From Alkalimonas collagenimarina (GTDB lineage Bacteria; Pseudomonadota; Gammaproteobacteria; Enterobacterales; Alteromonadaceae), in the NCBI RefSeq assembly GCF_030717845.1, contig NZ_JAUZVZ010000003.1, forward strand, positions 1-64,000: a stretch of 64,000 nucleotides of DNA, given 5' to 3'. Position 1 is the stretch's first letter. The number at the start of each line of letters is the position of its first letter. Below the pieces are notes generated by a model. The model was given only the letters and a program-made list of their open reading frames with translations, ran no database searches and was not told where the DNA came from. Position numbers and translations under genes: made by a program. This document shows, piece by piece, positions 18,396 through 27,893 of the stretch.

Positions 18396-18982
18396 ACAGG
18401 ATCATTTTGGTTAGCATGATGCTCGATCAGCTCAATTCCAGCCTCACGAGCAAAGATGCGCTCTTGGCTGGTAAAGCCCTGGAAGCTGATAATAATGCCA
18501 CGGTCACAATCCGTACTCAGCATCTGCTGGAAACGTTCACGTAAGCACTCCATACTGACCATGCAATCTGCATCTGGATGGAAGTAAACTAAGGTTTTGC
18601 CTCGCCCGTTGTACCAAAATAACACTTCACTATCATCGTTAGTAGCAAGCTCTACCTCACCATGCTGCTGGAAATATTGTTTCAGGCGAGTGAAAAAAAA
18701 TTCCTGCTGCTCGAAACGGTCCTGACCTCGTCTAAATCGTTTTGGTAGCGCCAACCAAGAGTTGCCAGAATCCAGTTCGATAAATGCGATCAAATTAAAC
18801 ATCAGGGCCGATACAAACAGCAGGATAAACGCCCACAACAGGAAAGTGGACCAAAACTGACTCAAGGTCAGCTCTGGTTGTGCAAACAGGATGGAGTGCT
18901 CTGAAAAAAGCAAAAATAAGGCACCAGAACCAATACCGAGTAAAGTACTGATGGTGGATAATAATAACCATTGGCTACGCAT
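18368..18982 (-). CDS. Two-TM membrane protein with degenerate Mrr-like C-terminal domain
   Basis: 204 residues. Two transmembrane helices (about 6-28 and 44-66) are followed by a basic linker and a cytoplasmic domain of about 120 residues. The end of that domain (DRGIIISFQGFTSQERIFA...IELIEHH) resembles the last strands of the Mrr-type restriction endonuclease fold. The usual catalytic Asp and Gln-x-Lys are replaced (NDDSEVLF and LVYFHPD), so nuclease activity is unlikely. Function is unknown. It converges with the chemoreceptor gene. Confidence 0.75.
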   Translation of the reverse strand: MRSQWLLLSTISTLLGIGSGALFLLFSEHSILFAQPELTLSQFWSTFLLWAFILLFVSALMFNLIAFIELDSGNSWLALPKRFRRGQDRFEQQEFFFTRLKQYFQQHGEVELATNDDSEVLFWYNGRGKTLVYFHPDADCMVSMECLRERFQQMLSTDCDRGIIISFQGFTSQERIFAREAGIELIEHHANQNDPVFSSQFALN

Positions 18983-19050
18983 AAGAACTCAACCCTGAGT
19001 TGCAAAACTATGTCGAGTAGTATGCGTAGTAAGGGGATGCATGTCCTGAC

Positions 19051-19070
19051 AAAAGCCTGATAAAATCAGG
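19051..19070 (-). terminator. Probable terminator of the yihY-dtd-yiiD-yeeZ operon
   Basis: Reading leftward: CCTGAT, loop TTT, ATCAGG, then CTTTTGTC. The stem is only six base pairs and lies 75 bases past the last stop. Confidence 0.45.
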
Positions 19071-19144
19071 ATAAAGGCACGACTAATCCGATAAAATAGC
19101 TCATCACATCAAAACTGACGATAAAATAATCAATCGGTAGCCGT

Positions 19145-19945
19145 TCAAGTGACGGCTTCCAATGCCGAGGCATAATGATAACTAAACCCGAGTTGCTGGC
19201 AAATGGATGTGGCAATGACTCGACGAGAAGTCTGGCTATTCTCGGCGGGGATCGGTGCAGCCAAAGCTAAAGCCGCAGCTGCCTGTTGATAGAAATGCTG
19301 ACGGGAAACGTGCTCAGGGCAGCAGAGATTAAACACAGCTGGCCAGCTTTGCTGCTGTAGTATGAGCCGTATGGCAGCAATAACATCGGTGCTATGCACC
19401 ATATTCACCGCCCCTGCAGGGTCAGATAGCAAACGGCCAGCCAAAAATTTCCCCGGATGCCGATCAGGCCCTATTAACCCACCCAGTCGCAAGGTGCAGC
19501 AGGAGATGCTCTGACGTAGCCGTTGTTCCCCCTGAAACAATAAGTCAGCTTTGGCGTCACTAAGTTGCAGCGAACTCTTTTCGGTCACCTCGCCATCCAG
19601 CCCCTGATACACACCGGTGGAACTTAAGTGAATACAAGCCAGACTGCCTGCAGTGTCCATGAGCTCAGCCAAGGAGGTTAAACTGGCAAGGTAACCTTGT
19701 CCCTGCAACTTTCGCCACCCTGGTGGCACCGAGCAAATGACGACCGCCCCTTTAAACATGGCGTTTAATGCTGCTGTGGATGCCTGCTCCTGAGGTAAGC
19801 GAAGCACTCCTCCCTGAACATCAGGCGGCAAGCTCGCCAGCCCTTCAGCTGATTGCCGGGTCGCCAGCACGCGGTGACCATCAGACTTCAAAGGGTCTAG
19901 CAGTTGCTGGCCAAGCCATCCCACTCCCACCAGTATGACTTTCAT
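19145..19945 (-). CDS. YeeZ-like NAD(P)-binding epimerase/reductase
   Basis: 266-residue protein of the extended SDR/epimerase fold, resembling E. coli YeeZ. The nucleotide-binding loop is GVGWLGQ at 7-13, and SSTGVYQG marks the active-site strand, though the usual YxxxK lysine is not evident. The substrate is unknown. The start overlaps the end of the upstream acetyltransferase-thioesterase gene by 4 bases (ATGA), so it is the last gene of a four-gene operon. Confidence 0.8.
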   Translation of the reverse strand: MKVILVGVGWLGQQLLDPLKSDGHRVLATRQSAEGLASLPPDVQGGVLRLPQEQASTAALNAMFKGAVVICSVPPGWRKLQGQGYLASLTSLAELMDTAGSLACIHLSSTGVYQGLDGEVTEKSSLQLSDAKADLLFQGEQRLRQSISCCTLRLGGLIGPDRHPGKFLAGRLLSDPAGAVNMVHSTDVIAAIRLILQQQSWPAVFNLCCPEHVSRQHFYQQAAAALALAAPIPAENSQTSRRVIATSICQQLGFSYHYASALEAVT

Positions 19946-20853
19946 GTGCGCTGCCCTTTCACTAAAGCTTTGTAATGCCCTTCAAATACCGCAGCAACTT
20001 TATCGCCACTGTATATCTCAACGGTATGATGCTGACTGGCATTGCGGTTGCGCTGCAACGCCGATAAATCTCCTTTCGCATTCAACAGCGAGCAACGAGC
20101 CTGAGGATGGAGTTTAACCGGTCTTAAGTAACGAATAGTGGCGTCCGCCAGCACCAGATCAGCGTCAAGCTCAAGCGCTTGCAATTGCAGGTGCAGCAGG
20201 CCCCATCCGGTCAAAGTCGCCAGACTGTAGATACTGCCCGCAAACATGGTACCGTGCAGATTGATATTGGGATCTAAAGGCGCAGTACAACGCAATTCAG
20301 TCCCATCAAACTGACCAATCTCAAGCTGCATAAAGTCACTCAACGGGATTTGTTGATGCCAGCTCTGCTGCAATTGCTGGCACCAAAGCTGCCATTGTTC
20401 CGCCGAGCCGAATAGCCGCAATCTTTTTTGCATGCGTAGGTGCACAATACCAAACTGGGTAGGCGCAGCAGCTAGCTCGCAATACCCCTGTCTCTGATAA
20501 AAGCCCAACGCAGATTCACGAGCATTCAACACCACTGTGCTGCAGCCGAGCTTGAATGCATCTTGCTCAAGAGCATGCAGCAATCGCTGGCCAAGCCGTT
20601 GCCCTTGCCACGCTTCCGCAACCGCCATATAACGGATCTGGGCACACTGAGAGTCCAATTGGTGCACACGGCCCACCGCCACAATCTGTTGCTGCTCATC
20701 GAGTATCATACGATGGATAGCACTGCTTTCCAGCTCATCTTGTTCAGAGCCAAGTGGTTGCTGCCAGGGCGCTCGAAGTTGTTGCCAGCGAAATTGATAA
20801 TAGTGTTGCCACTCTGCTGGAGTACTTGGGCTGATGATTTTAAAAGCCGCCAC
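19942..20853 (-). CDS. yiiD: GNAT / hot-dog fusion protein, YiiD (FabY/MadA) family
   Basis: 303 residues: an N-terminal GNAT domain (about 1-140, with VAEAWQGQRLGQRLL as the acetyl-CoA loop) and a C-terminal hot-dog thioesterase-like domain (about 155-300, HGTMFAGSIYSLATLTGWG). E. coli YiiD has this layout and has been linked to starting fatty acid synthesis, reportedly by malonyl-ACP decarboxylation. It starts directly after the dtd stop, and dtd-yiiD adjacency is conserved with E. coli. Enzymatic role here is inferred from family only. Confidence 0.88.
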   Translation of the reverse strand: MAAFKIISPSTPAEWQHYYQFRWQQLRAPWQQPLGSEQDELESSAIHRMILDEQQQIVAVGRVHQLDSQCAQIRYMAVAEAWQGQRLGQRLLHALEQDAFKLGCSTVVLNARESALGFYQRQGYCELAAAPTQFGIVHLRMQKRLRLFGSAEQWQLWCQQLQQSWHQQIPLSDFMQLEIGQFDGTELRCTAPLDPNINLHGTMFAGSIYSLATLTGWGLLHLQLQALELDADLVLADATIRYLRPVKLHPQARCSLLNAKGDLSALQRNRNASQHHTVEIYSGDKVAAVFEGHYKALVKGQRT

Positions 20854-21300
20854 TTACCGAGCACCCGCTTGCAATAAAAACGTCACCGGGCCGTCGTTGA
20901 CCAGCTCAACCTGCATATCAGCGGCAAAACGCCCGCTTGCGACTTCCAGATGATGCTCCTGACAGCGATGGATGAAATGCTGATACAGCCGCTGTGCCAG
21001 CTCAGGTGCCGCTGCAGGGGTAAAGCTTGGTCGTAAACCTGAATCCGTATCGGCGGCCAGCGTAAATTGTGAAACCACCAACAACTGGCCTTTGACTTGC
21101 TGTACATTCAGATTCATTTTCCCTGCTTCATCGGCAAACAAACGGTATTTACAGACTTTATCCGCCAGCACTGCTGCCGCCAGCTCACTATCCTGCTGCT
21201 CAACACCTAACAGCACCAGCAAGCCCGAGTTAATGCGACTTATCTCCTCGCCATTCACCCTTACAGCCGCTGAGCTGACACGTTGTAATAATGCTTTCAC
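20854..21300 (-). CDS. dtd: D-aminoacyl-tRNA deacylase
   Basis: Removes D-amino acids from mischarged tRNA. 148 residues, full length. The two active-site motifs that meet across the dimer are present: SQFTLAAD near 77-84 and NDGPVTF near 134-140. It starts 5 bases after yihY and abuts yiiD, so translation is probably coupled. Confidence 0.97.
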   Translation of the reverse strand: MKALLQRVSSAAVRVNGEEISRINSGLLVLLGVEQQDSELAAAVLADKVCKYRLFADEAGKMNLNVQQVKGQLLVVSQFTLAADTDSGLRPSFTPAAAPELAQRLYQHFIHRCQEHHLEVASGRFAADMQVELVNDGPVTFLLQAGAR

Positions 21301-21305
21301 TGGCG

Positions 21306-22262
21306 TTACCCCCCTACAACATCCGCATTTGGGACATTTTTATCTGGTTTTTCCGTATCTGATTCATCCCTATCAAGTTCCTCCTCAGATTGCCGCTCAA
21401 TCAGCTCCTCTCGCTCCAACTCTCTCTCTTGCAAGTAAGCGGTTAATTCGGCACCGATCAGCACCACCAACCAATTCAAATATATCCAAACAAACAAAAT
21501 AGGCACCAGAGCTAAGGCACCATAGATCACCTGATAGGCTGGGAAAAAAGTGATATACAGTGCAAAAACTGACTTCGATAACTCAAAAAATATCGTTGCC
21601 AGCAGCGCGCCCCAGAACGCATGGCGCAATTTAACTTTGATATTGGGTACTACCAGGTAGAGGATCCAGAAAGCTAGCAATGACATAACATAGGGCACGA
21701 GACCCAATATAAAGTTGGCTAGACCTGGGGTATAGTCATCAGCAAAACGCGTCAAAGTGAGTAAGTAAGAGCTTACCGCGATTGAAGAACCAAACAGGAT
21801 GGGACCTAACGTCAGGATCATCCAGTAAATGGAAAACGAAATCACCGGTCGTGGCCGTTTAGTTACTCGCCAGATTTTATTCAGTGTTTTATCAATATTA
21901 TGGATCAGCAACAGGGCGACGAAGATTAATGCCAGAATACCAACGGTGGTCATGCCACGGGTATTACCAATAAAGGTGGAAAGATACTGCTGAAGTTCAT
22001 CGCTACGAGACGGCACCACATTGGCATAAATCATCGCCTCAAGACTGTCTCTGAGTTCAGCGAACATTGGAAATGCGCCCAGCATGGAAAGCATCACCGT
22101 GATCAAAGGCACCAGCGACAACAATGAAATATAGGCCAGATAGCCGCCGATCACGTTGATCTGATCGGACTTACAGCGCTGAAAATAACCTATCAGAAAA
22201 GCCAGACTGTTTTTGGCCAGGGTCCGCCCTTGGGCTAATGTCCGCCATGCAATTGGATGCAC
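21306..22262 (-). CDS. yihY: YihY family inner membrane protein
   Basis: 318-residue polytopic membrane protein of the UPF0761/BrkB family with about six helices between residues 40 and 270 and a highly acidic, charged C-terminal tail (from about 275). Older annotations call it ribonuclease BN; that activity belongs to another protein and should not be carried over. Function unknown. First gene of the yihY-dtd-yiiD-yeeZ operon. Confidence 0.92.
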   Translation of the reverse strand: MHPIAWRTLAQGRTLAKNSLAFLIGYFQRCKSDQINVIGGYLAYISLLSLVPLITVMLSMLGAFPMFAELRDSLEAMIYANVVPSRSDELQQYLSTFIGNTRGMTTVGILALIFVALLLIHNIDKTLNKIWRVTKRPRPVISFSIYWMILTLGPILFGSSIAVSSYLLTLTRFADDYTPGLANFILGLVPYVMSLLAFWILYLVVPNIKVKLRHAFWGALLATIFFELSKSVFALYITFFPAYQVIYGALALVPILFVWIYLNWLVVLIGAELTAYLQERELEREELIERQSEEELDRDESDTEKPDKNVPNADVVGG

Positions 22263-22383
22263 TCAACATCTCCTTATCGTTGGTCGCCCAGCATCATATC
22301 AAATAATTCTACCTGACTCAGCTTCTCAATGGCGTCAAAACTACATACAGTATGACAGATTAAATGACGTTGGCAGCATCAGA

Positions 22384-22411
22384 CAAAACAAAGCCGGCTT
22401 TTGCCGGCTTT
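22384..22411 (-). terminator. Terminator of typA
   Basis: Leftward stem AAAGCCGGC / GCCGGCTTT (9 bp, loop AAAA) followed by GTTTTGTCT, 12 bases after the typA stop. Confidence 0.85.
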
Positions 22412-22422
22412 GTGGTGTTCAC

Positions 22423-24270
22423 TTAATTGGAGGTGGAGGTGGTGGTTCGTGATGCTCGTTTGCGCTCGTTTTCGGTCAGGAACCGCTTACGAATGCGGAT
22501 CGAGGCCGGGGTCACTTCAACCAGTTCATCATCATCGATAAACTCCAGCGCTTGCTCCAGTGTGTAACGGATTGGTGGTACCAGGTTAATGGCTTCATCA
22601 GTACCAGATGCACGCACGTTGGTCAGCTGCTTACCTTTTAGGCAGTTCACTGTTAAATCGTTGCTACGGCTATGAATACCAATCACCTGGCCTTCGTACA
22701 CATCTTCGGCGTGACCTATAAACATACGACCACGCTCTTGCAATGAGAAAATAGCATAGCCTGCTGCTTTACCCATCGCATTGGAGATCATGACGCCGTT
22801 ATTACGCAGGCCGATAGTACCACCTTTGAAGTCACCGTAATGGTCAAAGCTGTGGTACATCAAACCAGTACCAGAGGTTAAGGTGATGAACTCGGTACGG
22901 AAACCAATTAGGCCACGGCTAGGTACTACAAAGTCCATCCGCACCCGGCCTTTGCCATCTGGCTGCATATTGGTCATGTCAGCTTTACGCTCACCCATTT
23001 TTTCCATCACGGAACCCTGATGCATTTCTTCACAGTCTACGGTCAACTGTTCATAAGGCTCCATTTTGACGCCATCCACGGTTTTCATGATCACTTCTGG
23101 CCGTGATACTGCCAATTCAAAGCCTTCACGACGCATGCTTTCAATCAACACGCCCAGGTGCAGTTCACCGCGACCAGATACACGGAACTTATCGCCATCG
23201 GCCGTTTCTTCAACCCGCAGCGCCACATTGTGCTTCAGCTCATTCTGCAGACGCTCCAGAATTTGACGAGAGGTAACAAACTTACCTTCTTTGCCAGCAA
23301 AAGGTGAGGTGTTGACCTGAAAAGTCATGGTCACCGTTGGCTCATCAACCGATAACGGCGGCAAGGCTTCAACGGCATTTGGCGCACAAATAGTATCGGA
23401 GATTTTTAATTCACCCAAACCAGTAAAGGCCACAATATCACCAGCCGTCGCTTCGGTGGTATCAACACGCTCCAGACCTAAGTAACCAAACACCTGCCCT
23501 ACTTTGCCGTTACGCTTTTTACCATCAGCACCCACAATAGTGACTTGCTGGTTTACTTTTAACGAACCACGTTTAATACGGCCAATGCCGATAATGCCCA
23601 GGTAGCTGGAGTAATCCAGCTGAGACACTTGTAACTGGGTGGTGCCATCTACTTCAACAGCTGGCGGAGCTACATTTTTCACGATCGACTCAAACAGCTC
23701 AGTCATATCTTCTTTTGGCTCGTCGGCATCCAGTGTTGCCCAGCCATTTAAAGCCGATGCATAAACAATGGGGAAATCCAGCTGCTCATCGGTCGCGCCC
23801 AGGTTATCGAACAAATCAAACACCTGATCAACCACCCAATCCGGACGCGCGCCAGGGCGGTCAATTTTATTCACCACGACAATGGGCTTTAAACCGTGCG
23901 CAAAGGCTTTTTGCGTTACAAAGCGAGTTTGCGGCATCGGGCCATCAACCGCATCAACCAACAGCAAAACAGAGTCTGCCATCGACAAAACCCGCTCTAC
24001 TTCACCACCGAAATCAGCGTGTCCAGGGGTATCCAAAATATTAATATGGTAACCATTCCAGCGGACTGAGGTGTTTTTGGCCAGAATAGTAATTCCACGC
24101 TCTTTTTCCTGATCATTGGAATCCATCACTCGCTCTTGCAGCTTGGCGCGTACATCAAAAGTACCGGATTGCTGTAACAATTTATCGACCAGCGTAGTTT
24201 TACCATGGTCAACGTGCGCAATAATGGCAACGTTGCGTAATTTTTGAATATCAGTAGCGGTAACGCTCAT
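22423..24270 (-). CDS. typA: Ribosome-associated GTPase TypA/BipA
   Basis: Translational GTPase that assists 50S assembly and growth at low temperature or under stress. 615 residues from the ATG at 24270, which has AGAGGA upstream; the frame is open to 24327 but that extension lacks family similarity. Motifs: AHVDHGKTT at 18-26, [11 protein letters not shown] switch, [12 protein letters not shown], and [12 protein letters not shown]. The EF-G-like domains and the TypA-specific C-terminal domain follow. It is divergent from glnA, as in E. coli. Confidence 0.98.
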   Translation of the reverse strand: MSVTATDIQKLRNVAIIAHVDHGKTTLVDKLLQQSGTFDVRAKLQERVMDSNDQEKERGITILAKNTSVRWNGYHINILDTPGHADFGGEVERVLSMADSVLLLVDAVDGPMPQTRFVTQKAFAHGLKPIVVVNKIDRPGARPDWVVDQVFDLFDNLGATDEQLDFPIVYASALNGWATLDADEPKEDMTELFESIVKNVAPPAVEVDGTTQLQVSQLDYSSYLGIIGIGRIKRGSLKVNQQVTIVGADGKKRNGKVGQVFGYLGLERVDTTEATAGDIVAFTGLGELKISDTICAPNAVEALPPLSVDEPTVTMTFQVNTSPFAGKEGKFVTSRQILERLQNELKHNVALRVEETADGDKFRVSGRGELHLGVLIESMRREGFELAVSRPEVIMKTVDGVKMEPYEQLTVDCEEMHQGSVMEKMGERKADMTNMQPDGKGRVRMDFVVPSRGLIGFRTEFITLTSGTGLMYHSFDHYGDFKGGTIGLRNNGVMISNAMGKAAGYAIFSLQERGRMFIGHAEDVYEGQVIGIHSRSNDLTVNCLKGKQLTNVRASGTDEAINLVPPIRYTLEQALEFIDDDELVEVTPASIRIRKRFLTENERKRASRTTTSTSN

Positions 24271-24474
24271 TGTGTTCTTTTCCTCTGTGGCACCCTGTGA
24301 CCGTAGCTGTGACCACCAGGCAAACATAAAAACTCTTTAAATATGGGCGCATATTCTACTCTGTTTCTTTGAAAAGAAGAAATAAAGTCGTACTTTTTAT
24401 CCTAAGGTGCCCTTGCACCACGATCTATCAGGCTGGATTGTGCTAGGCTAGAATGCACCATTATCGACAAAACC

Positions 24475-24491
24475 TGCACCAAACAAGTGCA
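24475..24491. promoter_or_regulatory. NtrC binding site upstream of glnA
   Basis: TGCACC-N5-AGTGCA matches the NtrC consensus TGCACC-N5-GGTGCA at 11 of 12 bases. It is centred about 97 bases before the predicted sigma-54 start, close to the enhancer positions of E. coli glnAp2. Two further upstream TGCACC half-sites lie in helical phase. Confidence 0.75.
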
Positions 24492-24553
24492 GTTTAATGT
24501 ATTCAGAATAGTGCCACAGGGTTATATAGCTGATTTAATTAACCTTATTAGAG

Positions 24554-24569
24554 TGGCACACATCTGGCA
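24554..24569 (+). promoter_or_regulatory. Sigma-54 promoter of glnA
   Basis: TGGCAC-N5-TGGCA has the invariant GG (24555-24556) and GC (24567-24568) ten bases apart, with one mismatch to TTGCA. Transcription would start near 24580, about 40 bases before the ATG. Confidence 0.75.
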
Positions 24570-24619
24570 TATTAAGGTGCGACAAGATAAATTTTCCTAT
24601 GGAACCAATGGAGGAACAT

Positions 24620-26026
24620 ATGGCTGCTTCTGTAATGAAGTTGATTGAAGAGAATGAAGTTAAATTTGTAGATTTGCGTTTTACCGATACCAAAGGTAAA
24701 GAGCAGCATGTGACCATTCCGGTCAGCCAGATTTCAGAGGATTTCTTTGAAGACGGAAAAATGTTTGATGGTTCCTCTATCATGGGCTGGAAAGGCATCA
24801 ATGACTCCGACATGATCCTGATGCCAGACGTCGACACCGCGGTTATGGACCCTTTCTTTGAAGAAAGTACCCTAAACATCCGTTGCAACATCATCGAGCC
24901 AAGCACCATGCAAGGCTACGATCGCGACCCGCGCTCTATTGCCCTGCGTGCCGAAGAGTATTTAAAGTCGACTGGCATTGCCGATACCGTACTATTTGGC
25001 CCTGAGCCAGAGTTTTTCATGTTTGATGATGTGCGCTTCCACACCGATATGGCCGGCTCTTTCTTTAAAGTCAACGACGGTGAAGCGGCCTGGAACTCAG
25101 GTACAGAGTTAGCAGATGGCAACAAAGGTCACCGCCCACGCGTTAAAGGCGGCTATTTCCCTCTGCCTCCAGTCGACTCAGGTCATGATATCCGTAGTGC
25201 CATGTGTACCGTGTTAGAAGAAATGGGTCAGGTAGTCGAAGCGCATCACCATGAAGTAGCAACAGCAGGACAAAATGAAATTGCCACTCGCTTTAATACG
25301 CTGACCAAAAAAGCAGATGAAGTACAGATTCTCAAATACGTGATTCACAATGTCGCTGATATTTATGGTAAAACAGCCACCTTTATGCCGAAGCCTTTGT
25401 TTGGCGATAACGGTTCAGGCATGCATTGTCACCAGTCTTTAGCCAAAGATGGTGTCAATCTGTTTGCCGGTGATAAGTACGCTGGATTGTCAGAAATTGC
25501 CCTGTACTACATCGGTGGTATCATCAAGCATGCCAAAGCAATTAATGCCTTCACCAACCCATCGACCAACTCGTACAAGCGTCTGGTTCCTCACTACGAA
25601 GCACCGGTCATGCTGGCTTACTCCGCCCGTAACCGTTCGGCATCTATCCGTATCCCTATGGTGCCTAGTGCCAAAGCGCGTCGCATTGAGTGCCGCTTCC
25701 CGGATCCAGCAGCCAACCCGTACTTAGCCTTTGTCGCACAGCTGATGGCGGGTATCGACGGTATTCAAAACAAAATCCACCCTGGCGATGCCATGGACAA
25801 AGATTTGTATGATTTACCAGCCGAAGAAGCAGCTAACATTCCACAGGTTTCGACCTCTCTAACCGAAGCCTTGGATGCATTGGATCAATCTCGCGCCATC
25901 TTTACTAAAGGCGGTGTTATGTCCGACGACATGATCGATGCTTATATCGGCATTAAGCGCGAAGAAGCGCGCCGTGTAAATACAGCAATTCATCCACTTG
26001 AGTTTGAGCTGTACTACAGCGTATAA
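24620..26026 (+). CDS. glnA: Glutamine synthetase, type I
   Basis: ATP-dependent ammonia assimilation into glutamine, a dodecamer. 468 residues from the ATG at 24620, which has GGAGG five bases upstream; the frame extends to 24599 but the shorter start matches the E. coli N-terminus ([17 protein letters not shown]). The adenylylation tyrosine is exactly Y397 (DLYDLP), so control by GlnE is expected. [10 protein letters not shown] and the arginine-rich active-site segments are present. It has a sigma-54 promoter, an NtrC site, and ntrBC downstream. Confidence 0.99.
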   Translation: MAASVMKLIEENEVKFVDLRFTDTKGKEQHVTIPVSQISEDFFEDGKMFDGSSIMGWKGINDSDMILMPDVDTAVMDPFFEESTLNIRCNIIEPSTMQGYDRDPRSIALRAEEYLKSTGIADTVLFGPEPEFFMFDDVRFHTDMAGSFFKVNDGEAAWNSGTELADGNKGHRPRVKGGYFPLPPVDSGHDIRSAMCTVLEEMGQVVEAHHHEVATAGQNEIATRFNTLTKKADEVQILKYVIHNVADIYGKTATFMPKPLFGDNGSGMHCHQSLAKDGVNLFAGDKYAGLSEIALYYIGGIIKHAKAINAFTNPSTNSYKRLVPHYEAPVMLAYSARNRSASIRIPMVPSAKARRIECRFPDPAANPYLAFVAQLMAGIDGIQNKIHPGDAMDKDLYDLPAEEAANIPQVSTSLTEALDALDQSRAIFTKGGVMSDDMIDAYIGIKREEARRVNTAIHPLEFELYYSV

Positions 26027-26071
26027 CGCTTAGAGCCTAAGCCTGCTTGGTTTAAGCACCGCTCTTTTATC

Positions 26072-26097
26072 AAACCCGTCTATATGGCGGGTTTTTT
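26072..26097 (+). terminator. Terminator of glnA
   Basis: AAACCCG (26072-26078), nine-base loop, CGGGTTT (26088-26094), then more T to 26097. It lies 46 bases after the glnA stop. Confidence 0.85.
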
Positions 26098-26203
26098 ATC
26101 ATTCTGGCATCGGCTTTTTTGCCTGCAACTAGAAAAAAGACAAAAAGCAGCGTACAGTGAAATAGATGAAAGCAACTATTTGATGACAGGAACGCTACCC
26201 GTG

Positions 26204-26722
26204 ATGTACCGACTGCTTACAGCGCTGCTGATACTTATACTGACGTGCCCTGCTGCGGTAGTCGCCAGTGACAACAAGGTCTATGTCTACCGGGATAAAA
26301 ACGGCGTCTTGGTGTTTTCTGACAGCCCCAAAGCTGGCTCTGAAGAACTCAAGCTCAGCACTCGCTCGAATATCATGCAGGCCGGTGAATCTTTCCAGCC
26401 TCGTCAACAAGCCACTACCGAACCTTTTACCATTGAAATCGTGCAACCAGAGCATGAAGGCACGGTGCGGGAGAACACAGGTACCGTCTATGTCTCAGGT
26501 CGTATCGCACCCAGCTTCCCCAGAGGCTTCCAAGTTCAGCTACTGCTCAATGGTGACAAGACCGGGCAACCGCAAACCAACACCACCTTTGCCCTAAGAA
26601 ACCTGGACCGCGGTGAGTATCAACTACAAATGCAGTTGATTGATCAAAGCGGCAAGCTTATTGCAGCAAGTGATACCATCACCTTCTATTTGCATAGAGC
26701 CTCGGTGATCAACCCTCGATAG
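26204..26722 (+). CDS. Secreted DUF4124 domain protein
   Basis: 172 residues from the ATG at 26204; an adjacent GTG at 26201 is better spaced from AGGAA and equally possible. A Sec signal peptide (MYRLLTALLILILTCPAAVVA) is followed by a DUF4124 domain (VYVYRDKNGVLVFSDSP) and an Ig-like beta domain (from about 75: VQPEHEGTVRENTGTVYVSG...). Predicted periplasmic. A DUF4124 gene between glnA and ntrB is common in gammaproteobacteria, but its role is unknown. Confidence 0.85.
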   Translation: MYRLLTALLILILTCPAAVVASDNKVYVYRDKNGVLVFSDSPKAGSEELKLSTRSNIMQAGESFQPRQQATTEPFTIEIVQPEHEGTVRENTGTVYVSGRIAPSFPRGFQVQLLLNGDKTGQPQTNTTFALRNLDRGEYQLQMQLIDQSGKLIAASDTITFYLHRASVINPR

Positions 26723-26772
26723 GGCATTTGCGGTGCATTTTTACACGAGATAACTTACACTGACATCGCAAA

Positions 26773-26789
26773 TGCACCATAATGGTGCG
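26773..26789. promoter_or_regulatory. NtrC binding site upstream of ntrB
   Basis: TGCACC-ATAAT-GGTGCG contains the perfect 15-bp palindrome GCACCATAATGGTGC and matches NtrC consensus at 11 of 12 bases. It lies just 13 bases before the ntrB GTG start, so bound NtrC would act as a roadblock or autorepressor. Confidence 0.8.
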
Positions 26790-26801
26790 AAAGGATTGAG
26801 T

Positions 26802-27893
26802 GTGAGCGAATTAAAGCCAAGCGACAAAACAAAAGTAGCATTCCCAGCTGAACTGGTGTCTGATCTGTTGAGCACGGCTGTGCTTATTTTGGATCAACAA
26901 CTTCAGATTAGCTCTTTCAACGCTGCCTGCAGCGCAGTCCTCGGCATCAGCGAAAAGCGACTTAGTGGTCAATACTTCCCAAGCCTCTTTCAACATTGTG
27001 AGCTCGGCAAAGAGCCGCTACGCCATGCCATTGAACAACAAAAAAGTATTGCGATTAGCGATGTCCAAACCATTTTGCATGACGGCCACCCCACCTTATT
27101 GGATTTTTATCTGACACCTTTTAATCATCAACAGCAGGATTACCTGTTGCTGGAGATCCGTCAAATCGACCGGCAACGCAAGATCAGTCAAGACAATGTG
27201 CAGCAGCATCAGCACCACGCAGCGCGCGAGCTGGTACGTAACTTGGCCCATGAAATCAAAAATCCTTTGGGTGGCCTACGGGGCGCAGCTCAACTGCTGG
27301 AATCATCGCTGGATGAAGAGCAAAGAGAGTACACCCAATTGATCATTGCCCAAGCAGACCGGTTGCGTAAGCTGGTCGATCGCTTACTCGGGCCGTACCG
27401 CCCTCCTCAGCAAAAGTTTGCCAATCTGCATCAAGTGATTGAACAAGTCTATCAACTGGCCATGCTGGACAATGCCTCCGCCGTGACCATGCAGCGTGAT
27501 TACGACCCCAGTATCCCAGTGTTTCGCTTTGATCCTGAACTGATTGAACAAGCCTTGCTAAATATCGTCCGCAACGCGCAACAAGCCCTGCAACAAGGGG
27601 GGCACATCCTGCTGCAAAGCCGGATTCTGTATCAGCATACCCTGCATGGCCAACGTCATAAACTGGTTGCCGCCATTAAAGTCATCGATGATGGCCCCGG
27701 TATCCCGGCAGAGATTAAAGATACGCTGTTTTATCCGATGGTCAGTGGCAAAGCCGGCGGTACTGGACTCGGCCTCACCATCGCCCAAACATTGCTACAC
27801 CAACATGGCGGCTGGATCGACTGCGACAGTTGGCCGGGCCACACCGAATTCACCCTTTATCTTCCAATCAGTGATACTGAGGATGCATTATGA
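26802..27893 (+). CDS. glnL: Nitrogen regulation sensor kinase NtrB (GlnL)
   Basis: Cytoplasmic histidine kinase/phosphatase that sets NtrC phosphorylation under PII control. 363 residues from a GTG at 26802, chosen because AAGGA lies six bases upstream; the open frame from an ATG at 26772 would run through the NtrC palindrome. N-terminal PAS domain (about 15-115), H box NLAHEIKNPLGG with H150, N box IVRNAQQAL, G boxes DDGPGIP and GTGLGL. No membrane segment. Overlaps ntrC by 4 bases. Confidence 0.95.
   Translation: MSELKPSDKTKVAFPAELVSDLLSTAVLILDQQLQISSFNAACSAVLGISEKRLSGQYFPSLFQHCELGKEPLRHAIEQQKSIAISDVQTILHDGHPTLLDFYLTPFNHQQQDYLLLEIRQIDRQRKISQDNVQQHQHHAARELVRNLAHEIKNPLGGLRGAAQLLESSLDEEQREYTQLIIAQADRLRKLVDRLLGPYRPPQQKFANLHQVIEQVYQLAMLDNASAVTMQRDYDPSIPVFRFDPELIEQALLNIVRNAQQALQQGGHILLQSRILYQHTLHGQRHKLVAAIKVIDDGPGIPAEIKDTLFYPMVSGKAGGTGLGLTIAQTLLHQHGGWIDCDSWPGHTEFTLYLPISDTEDAL

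Larger units (their letters stand above)
24271..24619. other. typA-glnA intergenic control region
   Basis: 349 bases without a gene. It holds the sigma-54 promoter and NtrC site described separately, plus three TGCACC half-sites on the + strand at 24414-24419, 24454-24459 and 24475-24480, spaced 40 and 21 bases (whole helical turns). The AT-rich stretch at 24340-24400 next to typA probably contains its leftward promoter, which I could not fix. Confidence 0.6.

Noticed and set aside
21306-22262. Ribonuclease BN annotation for YihY
   Set aside because: The membrane protein family lacks nuclease motifs; the name comes from an old gene mix-up.
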